Below, piece after piece: positions 26,503-35,971 of a DNA stretch of 64,000 nt. Within the stretch, counting starts at the first letter, position 1. The number at the start of each line of letters is the position of its first letter. The DNA comes from Flavobacterium chungbukense. GTDB lineage: Bacteria > Bacteroidota > Bacteroidia > Flavobacteriales > Flavobacteriaceae. The stretch is from assembly GCF_020805785.1 (NCBI RefSeq), contig NZ_JAJGZV010000002.1, positions 62,001 through 126,000 of the forward strand. The letters run 5' to 3'. The position numbers and the translations under genes are program-made. A model generated the notes under the pieces. The model was given only the letters and a program-made list of their open reading frames with translations. It was not told where the DNA came from and did no database searches.

Positions 26503-26880
26503 CTTTTATCTCTAAATTGAAATTCAACTTCACTAGTGTATTAAACTTTAATAATAAGCTGAATTAGATTTTAAAGATAGTAATTGTTTAACTTTTATCA
26601 AATAACATTAAACAAAAATAATTTTGATAATGTGCCTTAGCATCAGAATTATTCCGTTTTGACAATCCAAAAACAATATCAATATCAATATGAATAAAAA
26701 ACAGATTACATTTTAGGTTGTTAAACTGGATTGAAGAATTGAAATTTCATAGGAAAACAGAACCACTTTTGATGCTATAAAATCAATAACGACTGCTCTT
26801 AGATAAGTTTTAATATGAGATCGTATTAAAGGTTTGATAAACAATTTATCTACACAAAATTATGATAACAACATTTAATT
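26503..26880. other. Intergenic, no gene seen
   Basis: AT-rich DNA upstream of the SDR operon. It contains no supportable frame and merges at its right end into the decayed XRE gene. Confidence 0.4.
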
Positions 26881-27100
26881 AACGGTTCAATTGGTTATGA
26901 AAGGAATAACAACTGTACATTTAATTCTATAGAACAAGTACTAAAATCGCACGAAGAAAAAAATCGCCTTGTACTAGCGTATGTTGAAAGACAAAGACAA
27001 AGAGAAAGATGAAATGATGGCGAGGCGTGAAAAATTAATAAATAATTTATTTAGAAGATATATAATTTCACAAAGAGACTTTCGAGTCTTTTTATTTTAG
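26881..27100 (+). pseudogene. C-terminal remnant of an XRE-family regulator
   Basis: The + strand reads NGSIGYERNNNCTFNSIEQV and 'LKSHEEKNRLVL', then after a frameshift RMLKDKDKEKDEMMARREKLI. This matches the tail of a flavobacterial helix-turn-helix regulator family, which ends in a coiled coil 'LYExMLKEKDEMMxRLEKLI'. The N-terminal helix-turn-helix is gone. A second remnant of the same family lies at 61441-61802. Confidence 0.7.
27072..27093 (+). terminator. Terminator hairpin with TTCG loop
   Basis: AAAGAGACT pairs with AGTCTTTTT around a TTCG tetraloop, with one G-U pair, followed by T-rich DNA. It is the likely terminator of the lost XRE gene. Confidence 0.65.
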
Positions 27101-27277
27101 ATCATTATTTTACTTGCGCAGAATCAGGAGACATTTGCATAGATTTTTCAAATTAATTCTTCGGAGAGCGGGAACAAAAGGAGTCTATTCAAGACAATTG
27201 GTGCCTTATTTCATTTATAGGTTTGTATTAATTCAAAAAACTGAAAAATAACAAAACTATAATTTTATCAAAATAAA

Positions 27278-28135
27278 TCATCTATACTGATCTAAAAATG
27301 CTTTTAAAGCCTTAGAAGGTAGTTCATCATTTCTATAAACTAACAGTGTAGTCATTTTAGCGAGTTCATTAGTTATAGGAAATGTTTTTATCTTTCTATT
27401 GCCATAGTATTGATTTACCACTTCAGCAGGAAGTATACTGATACCCAGGCCAGCCTCGACAAAATTAATAATACCTTCTATTGAATTAAGTACTGTACTT
27501 TTATAGCGCAGTACTCCTTTTGAACCAAGCCATGTTTCAAGTCTCGCCCTGAAAAAACAGCCCTGCCCGAAAACCACAATTTTCAAAGGCTCTTCTTTTA
27601 ACAATACCGAAAGCTTCGTGACATCGCCTCCTGCAATTATTACTAGCTGCTCATCGCGAACAACAAGCTGCTGCAACCCAGGAATATTTATAGGTGCAGC
27701 AACAAAAGCTGCATCCAATTTATAACTAATTACATCTTGTATTAGTACTGATAACATTGAAGATTGGAATTCAAGTTCTACGTTGGGGTAAAGTTCAGCA
27801 AAACCTTTGATAATTTCAGGCACCTTAAGTGCCATTGTGGTTTCTATACATCCTATGCGTATGGTTCCTCCTATTTTTTCTGCACTCTGTATATCACTTT
27901 TTGCATCATCCAATAAACGTCCTATTTTTTTAGCATATTGCAAAAGCGTTTCGCCTGCCTCAGTAAGAACCACTTTTCTGGAAACTCTCCTAAACAGCTC
28001 AGCTCCAAATTCATCTTCTAGATTTTTTATGCGAGCCGTTACATTAGATTGTACCGTAAAGGTTGCTTCTGCTGCTTTTGTAAAACTTCCCAAAGTTGCT
28101 GCCGCTTCAAATATTTTCAGGTCATTGCTGTTCAT
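27278..28135 (-). CDS. LysR-family transcriptional regulator
   Basis: A 285-residue protein with an N-terminal winged helix-turn-helix (FEAAATLGSFTKAAEATFTVQSNVTARIKNLE), followed by the periplasmic-binding-like effector domain (residues 90-285). Position relative to the hydrolase gene at 28225 is divergent, with only 89 bp between the starts, the classic LysR arrangement for controlling the neighbour. The effector is unknown. The 89-bp spacer probably contains the operator, but I did not find a clear T-N11-A repeat. Confidence 0.92.
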   Translation of the reverse strand: MNSNDLKIFEAAATLGSFTKAAEATFTVQSNVTARIKNLEDEFGAELFRRVSRKVVLTEAGETLLQYAKKIGRLLDDAKSDIQSAEKIGGTIRIGCIETTMALKVPEIIKGFAELYPNVELEFQSSMLSVLIQDVISYKLDAAFVAAPINIPGLQQLVVRDEQLVIIAGGDVTKLSVLLKEEPLKIVVFGQGCFFRARLETWLGSKGVLRYKSTVLNSIEGIINFVEAGLGISILPAEVVNQYYGNRKIKTFPITNELAKMTTLLVYRNDELPSKALKAFLDQYR

Positions 28136-28224
28136 AGTATCACAATTAGTGATTAATCACATCATTATAAATCGTTTTCAGGTATCAAATATAGGATGTA
28201 ATTTTGTTTTAAACAATTGAAAAC

Positions 28225-29199
28225 ATGAAAAACACAATTAAATTATTAACTCTAATTCTAGCTGCAATTATGCTTCAACAAACAACTGCAAAAGCACAAG
28301 TAAAGAATACTTTACCTGTCAAAGAAAACATTGAAATTCATCCCGACCACTACAACAAGATTAAGATCAACGGACTAAATATATTCTATCGTGAAGCTGG
28401 AGCTAAAGATGCTCCAACGGTATTATTACTGCATGGTTATCCTACATCGTCTCACATGTTTAGAAATCTTATTCCTATCCTAAGTAAAAAATATCATGTA
28501 ATAGCTCCAGATCTTCCCGGCTTTGGTTTTTCGGATGCACCCGATCATCTTAAGTTTGAATATACTTTTGATAATCTGGCTAACACTATGCAGGGATTTA
28601 TTGATAAACTCGGACTAAAACGTTTTGCTGTTTATGTATTCGATTATGGCGCACCAACCGGATACAGGCTTGCTCTTGCTAATCCGGAAAAAATTACCGG
28701 AATCATATCACAAAACGGAAATGCTTACGAAGAAGGATTAAGTACAGGCTGGAATCCTATCCAAAAATACTGGAAAGATGCTTCGCAGGTAAACAGAGAC
28801 GCACTAAAGGATTTTGTTTCTAAAGAATCTACCTGGTTTCAGTATCATGAAGGCGCTTCAGATGCTTCGCTTATTGCACCTGAAACGTACACATTAGATC
28901 AGCATTTTCTGGATCGCCCGGGAAATATTGAAATACAGCTTGATTTATTAAAAGATTACAGAACTAATGTAGCGCTGTATCCTAAATTTCAAACTTATTT
29001 TAGAGATCAAAAACCTATGATGTTAGCTGTTTGGGGCAGTCAGGATCCTTATTTTCTTCCAGCGGGAGCAGAAGCTTATAAACGTGATAACCCAAATGCT
29101 TCTGTAAAATTTTATAAAACTGGTCATTTTGCCCTTGAAACTCATTATAAAGAAATTGGAGCTGACATATTGTTATTTCTTTCCAAACTTCCTAAATAA
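28225..29199 (+). CDS. Exported alpha/beta hydrolase (epoxide hydrolase/dehalogenase-like)
   Basis: A 324-residue protein with a signal peptide (MKNTIKLLTLILAAIMLQ, then cleavage after AKA). The fold motifs are in order: HGYPTSSHMF (oxyanion hole), VYVFDYGAPTG with Asp as the nucleophile, WGSQDPYF with the acidic residue, and KTGHFALETH with the catalytic His. An Asp nucleophile places it with epoxide hydrolases and haloalkane dehalogenases and not with serine esterases. It is divergent from the LysR gene and ends in a strong terminator at 29216. Location is the periplasm or outside the cell; substrate unknown. Confidence 0.9.
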   Translation: MKNTIKLLTLILAAIMLQQTTAKAQVKNTLPVKENIEIHPDHYNKIKINGLNIFYREAGAKDAPTVLLLHGYPTSSHMFRNLIPILSKKYHVIAPDLPGFGFSDAPDHLKFEYTFDNLANTMQGFIDKLGLKRFAVYVFDYGAPTGYRLALANPEKITGIISQNGNAYEEGLSTGWNPIQKYWKDASQVNRDALKDFVSKESTWFQYHEGASDASLIAPETYTLDQHFLDRPGNIEIQLDLLKDYRTNVALYPKFQTYFRDQKPMMLAVWGSQDPYFLPAGAEAYKRDNPNASVKFYKTGHFALETHYKEIGADILLFLSKLPK

Positions 29200-29215
29200 T
29201 TAGGCTAAATATTTT

Positions 29216-29245
29216 AAAATAGCGGTTGTAAAAGACCGCTATTTT
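29216..29245 (+). terminator. Terminator of the alpha/beta hydrolase gene
   Basis: AAAATAGCGGT (29216-29226) pairs perfectly with ACCGCTATTTT (29235-29245), and T4 follows. It lies 16 bp after the stop. Confidence 0.85.
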
Positions 29246-29370
29246 TTTTAATGTAAAATTGAACCTGATAGAGTTTCAATTTAGTTTACAAAAAAAACGA
29301 ATGTAATACGAGGGTTTCAAGCTTAAGATTCGAATCCTGCTCTCTTATAAAAAATTAAATACGAATTTAC

Positions 29371-29402
29371 ATCAATCCTCAACAGGACATCTGAACCAAA
29401 AT
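29371..29402 (+). repeat. Partial dispersed repeat, copy D (5' end only)
   Basis: Only ATCAATCCTCAACAGGACA and CTGAACCAAAAT are present, matching the first 30 bases of copies B and C. The rest of the element, including the terminator, is missing. The preceding CCTCAAC here is the complement of GTTGAGG at the far end of copy B. Confidence 0.6.
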
Positions 29403-29463
29403 ACTGGAGACATGATAAGCAGAGTGTAACATTATGTAATTCCCATAACTCAGCAAGGGTCTT

Positions 29464-29886
29464 CTATTTAATCAATACAATATTGATTTTAGCATACTGG
29501 TTAATTGCAATTTTCACCTGATCAAAACTAGGTGCTGAGAGTCTTGGTTTATAATTTTGAGAAAATCCAAATCCTTCTGTCGGGTAACCAATCATATTTT
29601 TATCACATTTTCCGTTATTATTCAAGTCTTGATAAACAGCAATGGCATAATCGCCATCTGGTAGGTTTTTGAACGTGTAGACCACTTTATTTTCTGTAGC
29701 TTTTACTTTTGCGGTGGCAATCTGTGACTCATTATCAAGAAAACCTTTCTCTTTATCGTACAATCCGAAAAAAACAGGTCCTTTGCCGGGTTCTACGCCC
29801 GATACTTCAACGCTGAAATTATGTTGTGCAAACAATGCCGAATTAACTGTTAAAAGTACTATCAAGCTTATCATTTTAATTTTCAT
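29464..29886 (-). CDS. DUF2141 family exported protein
   Basis: A 140-residue protein with a signal peptide ending in FAQH. The mature domain has the DUF2141 pattern: 'VSGVEPGKGPVFFGLYDKEKGFL', 'YTFKNLPDGDYAIAVYQDLNNNGKCD' with its Asp-rich turn, 'GYPTEGFGFSQN', and a final beta strand. DUF2141 proteins are secreted beta-sandwich proteins of unknown function, frequent in Bacteroidota. It lies 19 bp downstream of the epimerase gene on the same strand, so probably the same operon. Confidence 0.9.
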   Translation of the reverse strand: MKIKMISLIVLLTVNSALFAQHNFSVEVSGVEPGKGPVFFGLYDKEKGFLDNESQIATAKVKATENKVVYTFKNLPDGDYAIAVYQDLNNNGKCDKNMIGYPTEGFGFSQNYKPRLSAPSFDQVKIAINQYAKINIVLIK

Positions 29887-29905
29887 AACTTATATTATTT
29901 AGGAT

Positions 29906-30964
29906 TTAAAATAGAACATTTTCTAGCTTCTCTTTCTCCAATTGGTTAAAAAAATGATTCATTTTTTTAACATTCCCTTTTTTAAACGCTTGGTAGGGTT
30001 CTGACTGTGAGAGCAGCCATTTTTTTATAATACTTTTAAAAATGAAGGTAATTTTTTTTTGGAGAGGATGAATTTTCTTGCGGACCATCTCGAAATAATC
30101 GTTCAAATTTTGCTGTCGAAAACCCAGAATATTATCTAAATCTTCACCATCTTTTAAAATCCCGCAGTGAAAATTTTTCTCTGCAAAAGCCTTTTGTGGA
30201 AAATCAGCTTCGCCTAAGCCAAATTCAGCAAACATTTTGTCTAGAAAAGATGCATAAGTAATAACACAATCCGCTCCTCCTCCCAAATTGAATATTTGCT
30301 TCTCTAGTTTTTTTTGGTTTTCAATTGCTTTAGCAAAAGCTCTACCCGTATCTTTTGGCGTACAGATTTCCATTGGCGTATCCAGCGGCATGTGAAACAT
30401 CAATTTGGATATTTTATGATTCCCCATAATGGCAGCCAGACGAAAAATACTCCATGATAATTTAGATTTCCTAATCAAGGATTCACACAATACCTTTGTT
30501 TCTCCATACTGATCTCCTGGACTGGGTTGCAAAATATCAGTGATACATATCTGCGGATTCTTCATTCGATCACCATAAACTGAAATACTGGAACTAAAAA
30601 TCAAATAACAATCTGGTGAGTTCTTCTCTAAAGCATTAATAAGATTTTCGGTCCCTCTCACATTTACACTGTAAGCCATCTCTGGATCTATATCTGCAAG
30701 AGGTGGAATGACAGCTGCCAAATGGATAGCTACATCCTTATTTTGCGCAACTTTTAGCACTTCTTGTCGATTGCTGATATCGCCATACATAATCTCTACA
30801 CGAGATCGAAAGGGAGCCAGTTTTTTTACCGAATTTTGGTTTTTTAGATCAAAAACCGTTATTTCATAATCCGTATGCTCAAGCAGATGCTGCAAGGTTT
30901 CAATTCCTACAGTTCCAGATGCACCGGTGAGCAGTATTTTTTTTCGTGATATCTTATTTTCCAT
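29906..30964 (-). CDS. NAD-dependent epimerase/dehydratase family protein (extended SDR)
   Basis: A 352-residue protein starting MENKISRKK; an upstream Met at 30994 adds ten residues without family support. The nucleotide motif is LTGASGTVGIETLQ near residue 12. 'SSSISVYGD' and 'QYGETKVLCESLI' supply the YxxxK pair (Tyr-Gly-Glu-Thr-Lys). The C-terminal 110 residues are basic and helical (KKIHPLQKKITFIFKSIIKKW) and extend past the standard fold. It is a cytoplasmic oxidoreductase or epimerase on a sugar or steroid-like substrate; unknown. It lies in tandem with the DUF2141 gene and is divergent from the TetR gene. Confidence 0.82.
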   Translation of the reverse strand: MENKISRKKILLTGASGTVGIETLQHLLEHTDYEITVFDLKNQNSVKKLAPFRSRVEIMYGDISNRQEVLKVAQNKDVAIHLAAVIPPLADIDPEMAYSVNVRGTENLINALEKNSPDCYLIFSSSISVYGDRMKNPQICITDILQPSPGDQYGETKVLCESLIRKSKLSWSIFRLAAIMGNHKISKLMFHMPLDTPMEICTPKDTGRAFAKAIENQKKLEKQIFNLGGGADCVITYASFLDKMFAEFGLGEADFPQKAFAEKNFHCGILKDGEDLDNILGFRQQNLNDYFEMVRKKIHPLQKKITFIFKSIIKKWLLSQSEPYQAFKKGNVKKMNHFFNQLEKEKLENVLF

Positions 30965-31181
30965 TTTTTTTAATTTATCATTTGTCCTTTTCAATCCATT
31001 TAAATTTTGATGAAAAAGCTATATTTGTTATACAATATGTTCAATATTTAACGTTGTGTTCCTTTTTGATTACTACGTAAAACTAGTAAGGACGAATGTA
31101 TTTGCTGTTTCAAAAAAGGATGTTATTGTACATTAGCGAACAAAGACTAATGCTTTTGTAGCATATATAAAATAATTTGTG

Positions 31182-31730
31182 ATGGATTTAAGAAAAGACA
31201 GAAGAGTTCAGTATACTAAAAAAATATTGCATGAGGCACTATTTAGTTTATTGAACGAGAAGGAATTGAGCGAAATTACCATAACCGAACTTTGTAAAAC
31301 TGCCGATGTCAACCGCAATACATTTTATCGACATTATCATATTCCGATGGATATACTGCTTGAAATAGAAGATGATGTTTTTGAAAAACTCTCAGCGGTT
31401 TTGCGTAAAAGCACCAATATGGATGATGTGATACTGCTCAGCTGCCAGTTACTGGAAAGCGATAAACAGATGAGTAAAATTGTGTTTACCAAAGCGGATG
31501 GAAGCGGAATTCTTTCGCGAATCCTGAGAAGTGTTCGGAATAATTTTCCAGTTGAAAACCAAATAGAACTTACTGCCGAAGTAAAGCCTTTTGCTGAAAT
31601 GGCATACCAATTTGGTGAAAAAGGAAGTATTGCTGTAATCAAAAATTGGATCGAAAATGATTTCTCAATTCCTGCTGAAAGTATTGCACAAATAATAAGT
31701 TATCTGGTAAATAAACTCAATAAATTGTAA
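31182..31730 (+). CDS. TetR/AcrR family transcriptional regulator
   Basis: A 182-residue protein. The helix-turn-helix is LNEKELSEITITELCKTADVNRNTFYRHY (residues 20-48), with the typical NRNTFYRHY recognition helix. The C-terminal helices form the ligand domain, which resembles the TetR_C_8/C33 type. It is divergent from the epimerase-DUF2141 genes, which it may control. An upstream GTG (31179) is a possible alternative start. Confidence 0.88.
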   Translation: MDLRKDRRVQYTKKILHEALFSLLNEKELSEITITELCKTADVNRNTFYRHYHIPMDILLEIEDDVFEKLSAVLRKSTNMDDVILLSCQLLESDKQMSKIVFTKADGSGILSRILRSVRNNFPVENQIELTAEVKPFAEMAYQFGEKGSIAVIKNWIENDFSIPAESIAQIISYLVNKLNKL

Positions 31731-31869
31731 TCGCATTTCCAAAATAATTTTTGCTTCTACTTAATTTGAAAAAGCAGAACATTGACGAAATTAAGTTCTT
31801 GTTTTAGGAAAAAATGTACACAACAGATAAAAAAAGTTTGCCAATTTCAAATAATAAAACATCGCGGAA

Positions 31870-32322
31870 CTATCCGTACAAATTTTTAATCTCCGACATA
31901 ACAAAGGTACTTTGGGTACTTCCTATACTTTCAACTGATCCCAATTTATTAAACACAAAATCCTGATAATGCTTCATATCTTTGGCAGATACTTTCATTA
32001 AAAAATCGTAATCACCTGATATATTGTAACATTCCACCACTTCTTCTATTTTCATAATATCACTAACAAACTGATTCCCAATATTACGATCGTGCTGTTT
32101 AAGTTTGATATTACAGAAAACAATGAAACCTCTATTTAGTTTTTCCGCATCTAACAAGGCTATATATTTTTTAATATAACCGCTGTTCTCTAATCTTTTA
32201 ATCCGCTCAAAAACAGGCGATGCCGAAAGATTTACCATCTTAGCAAGTTCTTTTACAGTGTATTTGGAATTATCGTGTAGTATATTTAATAACTGAAGAT
32301 CAATATCGTCTATTTGTTCCAT
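31870..32322 (-). CDS. Lrp/AsnC family transcriptional regulator
   Basis: A 150-residue protein: N-terminal helix-turn-helix LAKMVNLSASPVFERIKRLE (residues 25-44), a linker strand YIKKYIALLDAEKL, and the C-terminal RAM domain with 'ISGDYDFLMKVSAKDMKHYQDF' that binds amino acids. Length is normal. It lies beyond the transporter gene that follows MesD/MesX on the same strand and may regulate methionine or another amino acid, but no binding site is recognised. Confidence 0.92.
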   Translation of the reverse strand: MEQIDDIDLQLLNILHDNSKYTVKELAKMVNLSASPVFERIKRLENSGYIKKYIALLDAEKLNRGFIVFCNIKLKQHDRNIGNQFVSDIMKIEEVVECYNISGDYDFLMKVSAKDMKHYQDFVFNKLGSVESIGSTQSTFVMSEIKNLYG

Positions 32323-32539
32323 AGAATATTTTGGTTTAATTTATTTCTAATACAGAATAAAATTCTTCAAATATAACCAAAAACAATACAAAAATCTTAT
32401 TTTACCGAAGTAAAAAACATAACATACTGCAGCGCTTATCTTCACAGTATAAAAATCTAAAAGACATTATTTTATAGCAGGGAGCGTTATCCTTGGTGCC
32501 TTTTATCGAAAAAAGATAAAGGGTCAAGCTATAAATAAA

Positions 32540-33532
32540 TTATACTTCTTTTCGTCGAGCCATACTCTGAGCAATGATACTGGCGGCAATCAATTGCAAG
32601 GCATGATAAAGCATGAGCGGCAGTAATACAATACCGGTGATAGTACTATGCTGAAAAAGTACTTTTGACATAACGGTGCCGTGTACCAATGACTTTTTAG
32701 ACCCGCAGAATAAGACCGTAATACGGTCTTCATCTGAAAAACCAAGCATGCGGCTGAGTAGTCCGACACAAAAGAATACGGCAAAAAACAACGCCATCAT
32801 TCCTGCAGCGAGTCCGGCAAGTTCAAGGGCGGTGAAGCCTTCAAAAAGATGTTCGGAAAATGACTTGCAAAACGACGTGTAAATAATCGTTAGAATAACT
32901 GCCTGATCGAAATATTTGAGCTGTTTCTTGTATTTTTCGGCAAAGGCGCCGAAACGGGAATTAAGGCATATGCCAATGATGACAGGCAACAAGACTTGTA
33001 GAATCAACTTTATGACGATTTGAGTAACATCAAAATCGCCTGTCGCAGAAGCTATAAATAGCCCAACCCAGAGCGGCGTAACCACTACTCCGATTAAACT
33101 GGAAATGCTTGCATTAAAAATGGCTGCGGGAATGTTTCCCTTGGCGATGGAAACCATGACCACCGAAGAGGAAACTGTAGACGGTAATGCTGCCAGAAAA
33201 AATACCCCCAGCCAAAGCAGTTCGAAGCCGTTATTGACAAACAACGGGCGAAATGCCAAAACAATGAGCGGAAAAAATAAAAAGGTGGTCAACTGGACGA
33301 CAATGTGCATTTTCCAATTGGAAAGTCCAGCTTTTAGTTTCTCAACACTCAGTCGCATGCCATAAAACAAGAAAATAAAGGAAACCCCAGCATTGGCAAT
33401 CTCCTCCAGCGAAACAGGTTCTTTGACCATGCCTGGCTGTGGCAAAAAATAAGCCATCAGAATCATGGTGGCTATCATTAACAGGAAACCGTCGAAACCT
33501 GCTTTTTTTAATACTTCTAATAATTTCTTCAA
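32540..33532 (-). CDS. Bile acid:sodium symporter-family transporter (SBF-like)
   Basis: A 330-residue inner-membrane protein with about ten hydrophobic spans. The pattern 'AALPSTVSSSVVMVSIAKGNIPAAIFNASISSLIGVVVTPLW' is the crossing-helix region of the BASS fold (PF13593 type), and 'FCGSKKSLVHGTVMSKVLF' is the second half's signature. These transporters use sodium with organic anions; the substrate here is unknown. It lies 58 bp downstream of mesD on the same strand, so transport of a methionine-related compound is possible, but this is inference. Confidence 0.88.
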   Translation of the reverse strand: MKKLLEVLKKAGFDGFLLMIATMILMAYFLPQPGMVKEPVSLEEIANAGVSFIFLFYGMRLSVEKLKAGLSNWKMHIVVQLTTFLFFPLIVLAFRPLFVNNGFELLWLGVFFLAALPSTVSSSVVMVSIAKGNIPAAIFNASISSLIGVVVTPLWVGLFIASATGDFDVTQIVIKLILQVLLPVIIGICLNSRFGAFAEKYKKQLKYFDQAVILTIIYTSFCKSFSEHLFEGFTALELAGLAAGMMALFFAVFFCVGLLSRMLGFSDEDRITVLFCGSKKSLVHGTVMSKVLFQHSTITGIVLLPLMLYHALQLIAASIIAQSMARRKEV

Positions 33533-33590
33533 TGTGTTTTAAATATTATTCTTCCGCGGAGGCATGGACTCCATTATTAATATATTGAGA

Positions 33591-34622
33591 CTAAATCCCA
33601 AGTTCTTTGCGTATAATTTCTGCTCCTGCGCTTAAAGCACTTAACTTGCCTCTGGCTATGTTTCGAGATAACGGGGCCATGCCACAGTTTGTAGAAGGAT
33701 ACAGATTTTCGGCATCTACAAACTCAAGAGCTTTACGCAGGGTAGCAGCTACTTCTTCTGGCGTTTCGATAGTGTTGGTTGCCACATCAATAGCACCAAC
33801 CATTACTTTTTTACCTCGAACAAGTTCCATTAAATCTAAAGGCACATTGGAGTTGTGACATTCTAAAGACACCACATCAATTTTAGATTTTTGAATTTTC
33901 GGAAAAATTTCTTCGTATTGTCGCCACTCAGAACCTAATGTCTTTTTCCAATCAGTATTTGCCTGTATTCCATAACCATAGCAAATATGAACCGCAGTCT
34001 GGGAGTGTAAACCTTCAATAGCTCTTTCTAATGCTGCCATTCCCCAATCGTTTACTTCATCAAAGAACACATTAAATGCAGGTTCGTCAAACTGGATAAT
34101 ATCTACCCCTGCGTCTTGAAGTTCTCTTGCTTCTTCATTGAGTGCTTTCGCAAATTCCCACGCCAATTTTTCACGGCTTTTATAATGGTCATCGTACAAA
34201 GTATCTACCATTGTCAGAGGGCCTGGCAATGCCCATTTTATAGGCTTATTAGTCTGTTTACGTAAAAATTTAGCATCTTCAACAAAAACTGCTTTTTGAC
34301 GTGCCACCTCACCTACAACCACTGGAACACTCGCATCATAACGGTTACGGATTTTTACCGTTTTACGATTTTCAAAATCTACACCGCTTAAATGTTCGAT
34401 AAAAGTCGTTACAAAATGCTGGCGTGTCTGCTCGCCATCACAAATGATATCCAGATCTGCCAATTGTTGTTCCTGCAGCGAAATGCGTAAAGCATCTTGT
34501 TTCCCTTCAACTAGCTGATCACCTTCTAATTTCCATGGTGACCAAAGTTTTTCGGGTGGTGCAAGCCAGGCAGGTTTAGGTAAACTTCCAACAATAGAGG
34601 TGGGTAATAATAATTTCTTCAT
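33591..34622 (-). CDS. mesD: Folate-independent methionine synthase (core-MetE type, MesD)
   Basis: A 343-residue protein equal to the C-terminal catalytic domain of MetE. 'PTSIVGSLPKPAWL' opens the barrel; 'HICYGYG' (His and Cys), 'DVVSLECHNSN' (Glu) and 'YPSTNCGMAPLSRN' (Cys) give the zinc site. The N-terminal folate-binding half of MetE is absent. Known work describes such core-MetE proteins (MesD) that need the DUF1852 protein MesX, and here the DUF1852 gene lies directly upstream on the same strand (29 bp gap). The expected product is methionine from homocysteine, with an unknown methyl donor and oxygen dependence. Motifs are complete. Confidence 0.85.
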   Translation of the reverse strand: MKKLLLPTSIVGSLPKPAWLAPPEKLWSPWKLEGDQLVEGKQDALRISLQEQQLADLDIICDGEQTRQHFVTTFIEHLSGVDFENRKTVKIRNRYDASVPVVVGEVARQKAVFVEDAKFLRKQTNKPIKWALPGPLTMVDTLYDDHYKSREKLAWEFAKALNEEARELQDAGVDIIQFDEPAFNVFFDEVNDWGMAALERAIEGLHSQTAVHICYGYGIQANTDWKKTLGSEWRQYEEIFPKIQKSKIDVVSLECHNSNVPLDLMELVRGKKVMVGAIDVATNTIETPEEVAATLRKALEFVDAENLYPSTNCGMAPLSRNIARGKLSALSAGAEIIRKELGI

Positions 34623-34651
34623 AATAGTATAATTTTAATGCGTAGTAATAA

Positions 34652-35704
34652 TTAAAGGGTAAAATTAGCAGACCATTGTTCCAGGAGACTTTTGTAAGGC
34701 TTAATGAAATGCTCCTCTGCATATTTACCCTGTTCAACAGCCAGTCGGCTGCGCTCTTCGCGGTCATAATCCACGCGAGTCAGTGAATAATCTTCATGTT
34801 TAAGAGTAGGTTGATAGATTTTCCCGGCCACTGAATTTGCATTGTAAATTTCAGGGCGATAAATCTTCTGGAAAGTCTCCATCGTGCTAATTGAGCTGAT
34901 TAGTCCAAGATCAGTATAATCAGCAAGCAGATCTCCGGAATGATAAAAAGCCATCGGTGCCACACTATTCGCAGGCATGAAAAAACGAACTTTTAAGCCC
35001 ATTTTAGAGAAATATTCATCAGTGATAGAATACTGATCCTGCAGATACTCAAAACCCAGAACCGGATGCTGATACTCTGTACGAGTATACGTTTTGTTGC
35101 TCGATACACTTAGACAAATGATCGGTGACATCTTAAAGTGCTCTTTATAAGTCGCTGAATTCACAAAGCACTTATAAAGTTTTCCGTGTAAATCACCAAA
35201 ATTTTCAGGAATAGAAAAATTAGATTTATTTTTATTGTGCTCGATCAATAAAATACTGAAATCATAATCACGTACATAAGAGGAATAATTATTTCCAGCA
35301 ATACCTTCTATTTGCTGGCTAGTCTTACGATCAATAATATTCGTTTTTAAAACTTCAATCATCGGCAGATCGTTACTACCATTCTTATCATCAATACTCA
35401 TTGTTACTGTGATGATTTCAAGTTCTACAAGGTAACGATCCCCTATTGGATTATCCAAATGAGCCAATGCATTGAATCGATTGTTAATCATATTTAAGGC
35501 ATTGCGTAAGTTTTGCTGGCGACTAGCTCCTCTGGCCAAGTTTGCAAAATTGGTTGTCAAACGCGTTTTGCTTGAAGGGTGATAATTTTCATCTAAACAA
35601 GTGCTCTTTAGTGTGAATGTAAAATCATTCTGAATTGTATTCTGGATATTTTCAATATTTTGCTTTTCGTTTACTCCCCTATCTTCTTGTATATTCGCTT
35701 TCAT
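34652..35704 (-). CDS. mesX: DUF1852 protein, partner of MesD (MesX)
   Basis: A 350-residue protein with the DUF1852 signature 'TRLTTNFANLARGASRQQNL' near residue 50 and 'IEVLKTNIIDRKTSQQIEGI'. Known work on folate-independent methionine synthases shows that this family is needed by MesD and its activity depends on oxygen. It precedes mesD by 29 bp and is presumably co-transcribed. I chose the start at 35704 (MKANIQ); a Met at 35737 would add 11 residues. Its promoter lies in the 236-bp gap to the nitroreductase gene. Confidence 0.82.
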   Translation of the reverse strand: MKANIQEDRGVNEKQNIENIQNTIQNDFTFTLKSTCLDENYHPSSKTRLTTNFANLARGASRQQNLRNALNMINNRFNALAHLDNPIGDRYLVELEIITVTMSIDDKNGSNDLPMIEVLKTNIIDRKTSQQIEGIAGNNYSSYVRDYDFSILLIEHNKNKSNFSIPENFGDLHGKLYKCFVNSATYKEHFKMSPIICLSVSSNKTYTRTEYQHPVLGFEYLQDQYSITDEYFSKMGLKVRFFMPANSVAPMAFYHSGDLLADYTDLGLISSISTMETFQKIYRPEIYNANSVAGKIYQPTLKHEDYSLTRVDYDREERSRLAVEQGKYAEEHFIKPYKSLLEQWSANFTL

Positions 35705-35939
35705 CTGATGATACTGTTTAGTTTTTTTACCCTGCAAATTTGAATATAAAAGATTAAATATTTTTATTTATACATAAATTCAGTTAATTATTCTTTTAAA
35801 GTGTATCTTTAAGGATTATTAATCTATAAACAAATGTAATAATCAAGAAAAACAGATAAATATTCTTCGGTGGCCTATTATGATTGACTTGGAGATTCCC
35901 AGAGCGCTTTAAAAACTCGAAAAAGAAAACAATATCATT

Positions 35940-35947
35940 TATATTTG
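35940..35947 (+). promoter_or_regulatory. Bacteroidota -7 element (TATATTTG)
   Basis: TATATTTG matches TAnnTTTG, 24 bp upstream of the ATG at 35972. It overlaps the alternative TTG start at 35945, which therefore cannot be the translation start if this promoter is used. Confidence 0.55.
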
Positions 35948-35971
35948 CCAAAAATTAAGACAGACATAGCA

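Noticed and set aside
29310..29345. Sequence like a tRNA 3' end (GATTCGAATCC followed by TGCTCTCTTA).
   Set aside because: Only a T-loop-like stretch is present; the five-base T stem does not pair, and no acceptor, anticodon or D arm lies upstream. At most an old tRNA or attachment-site fragment.
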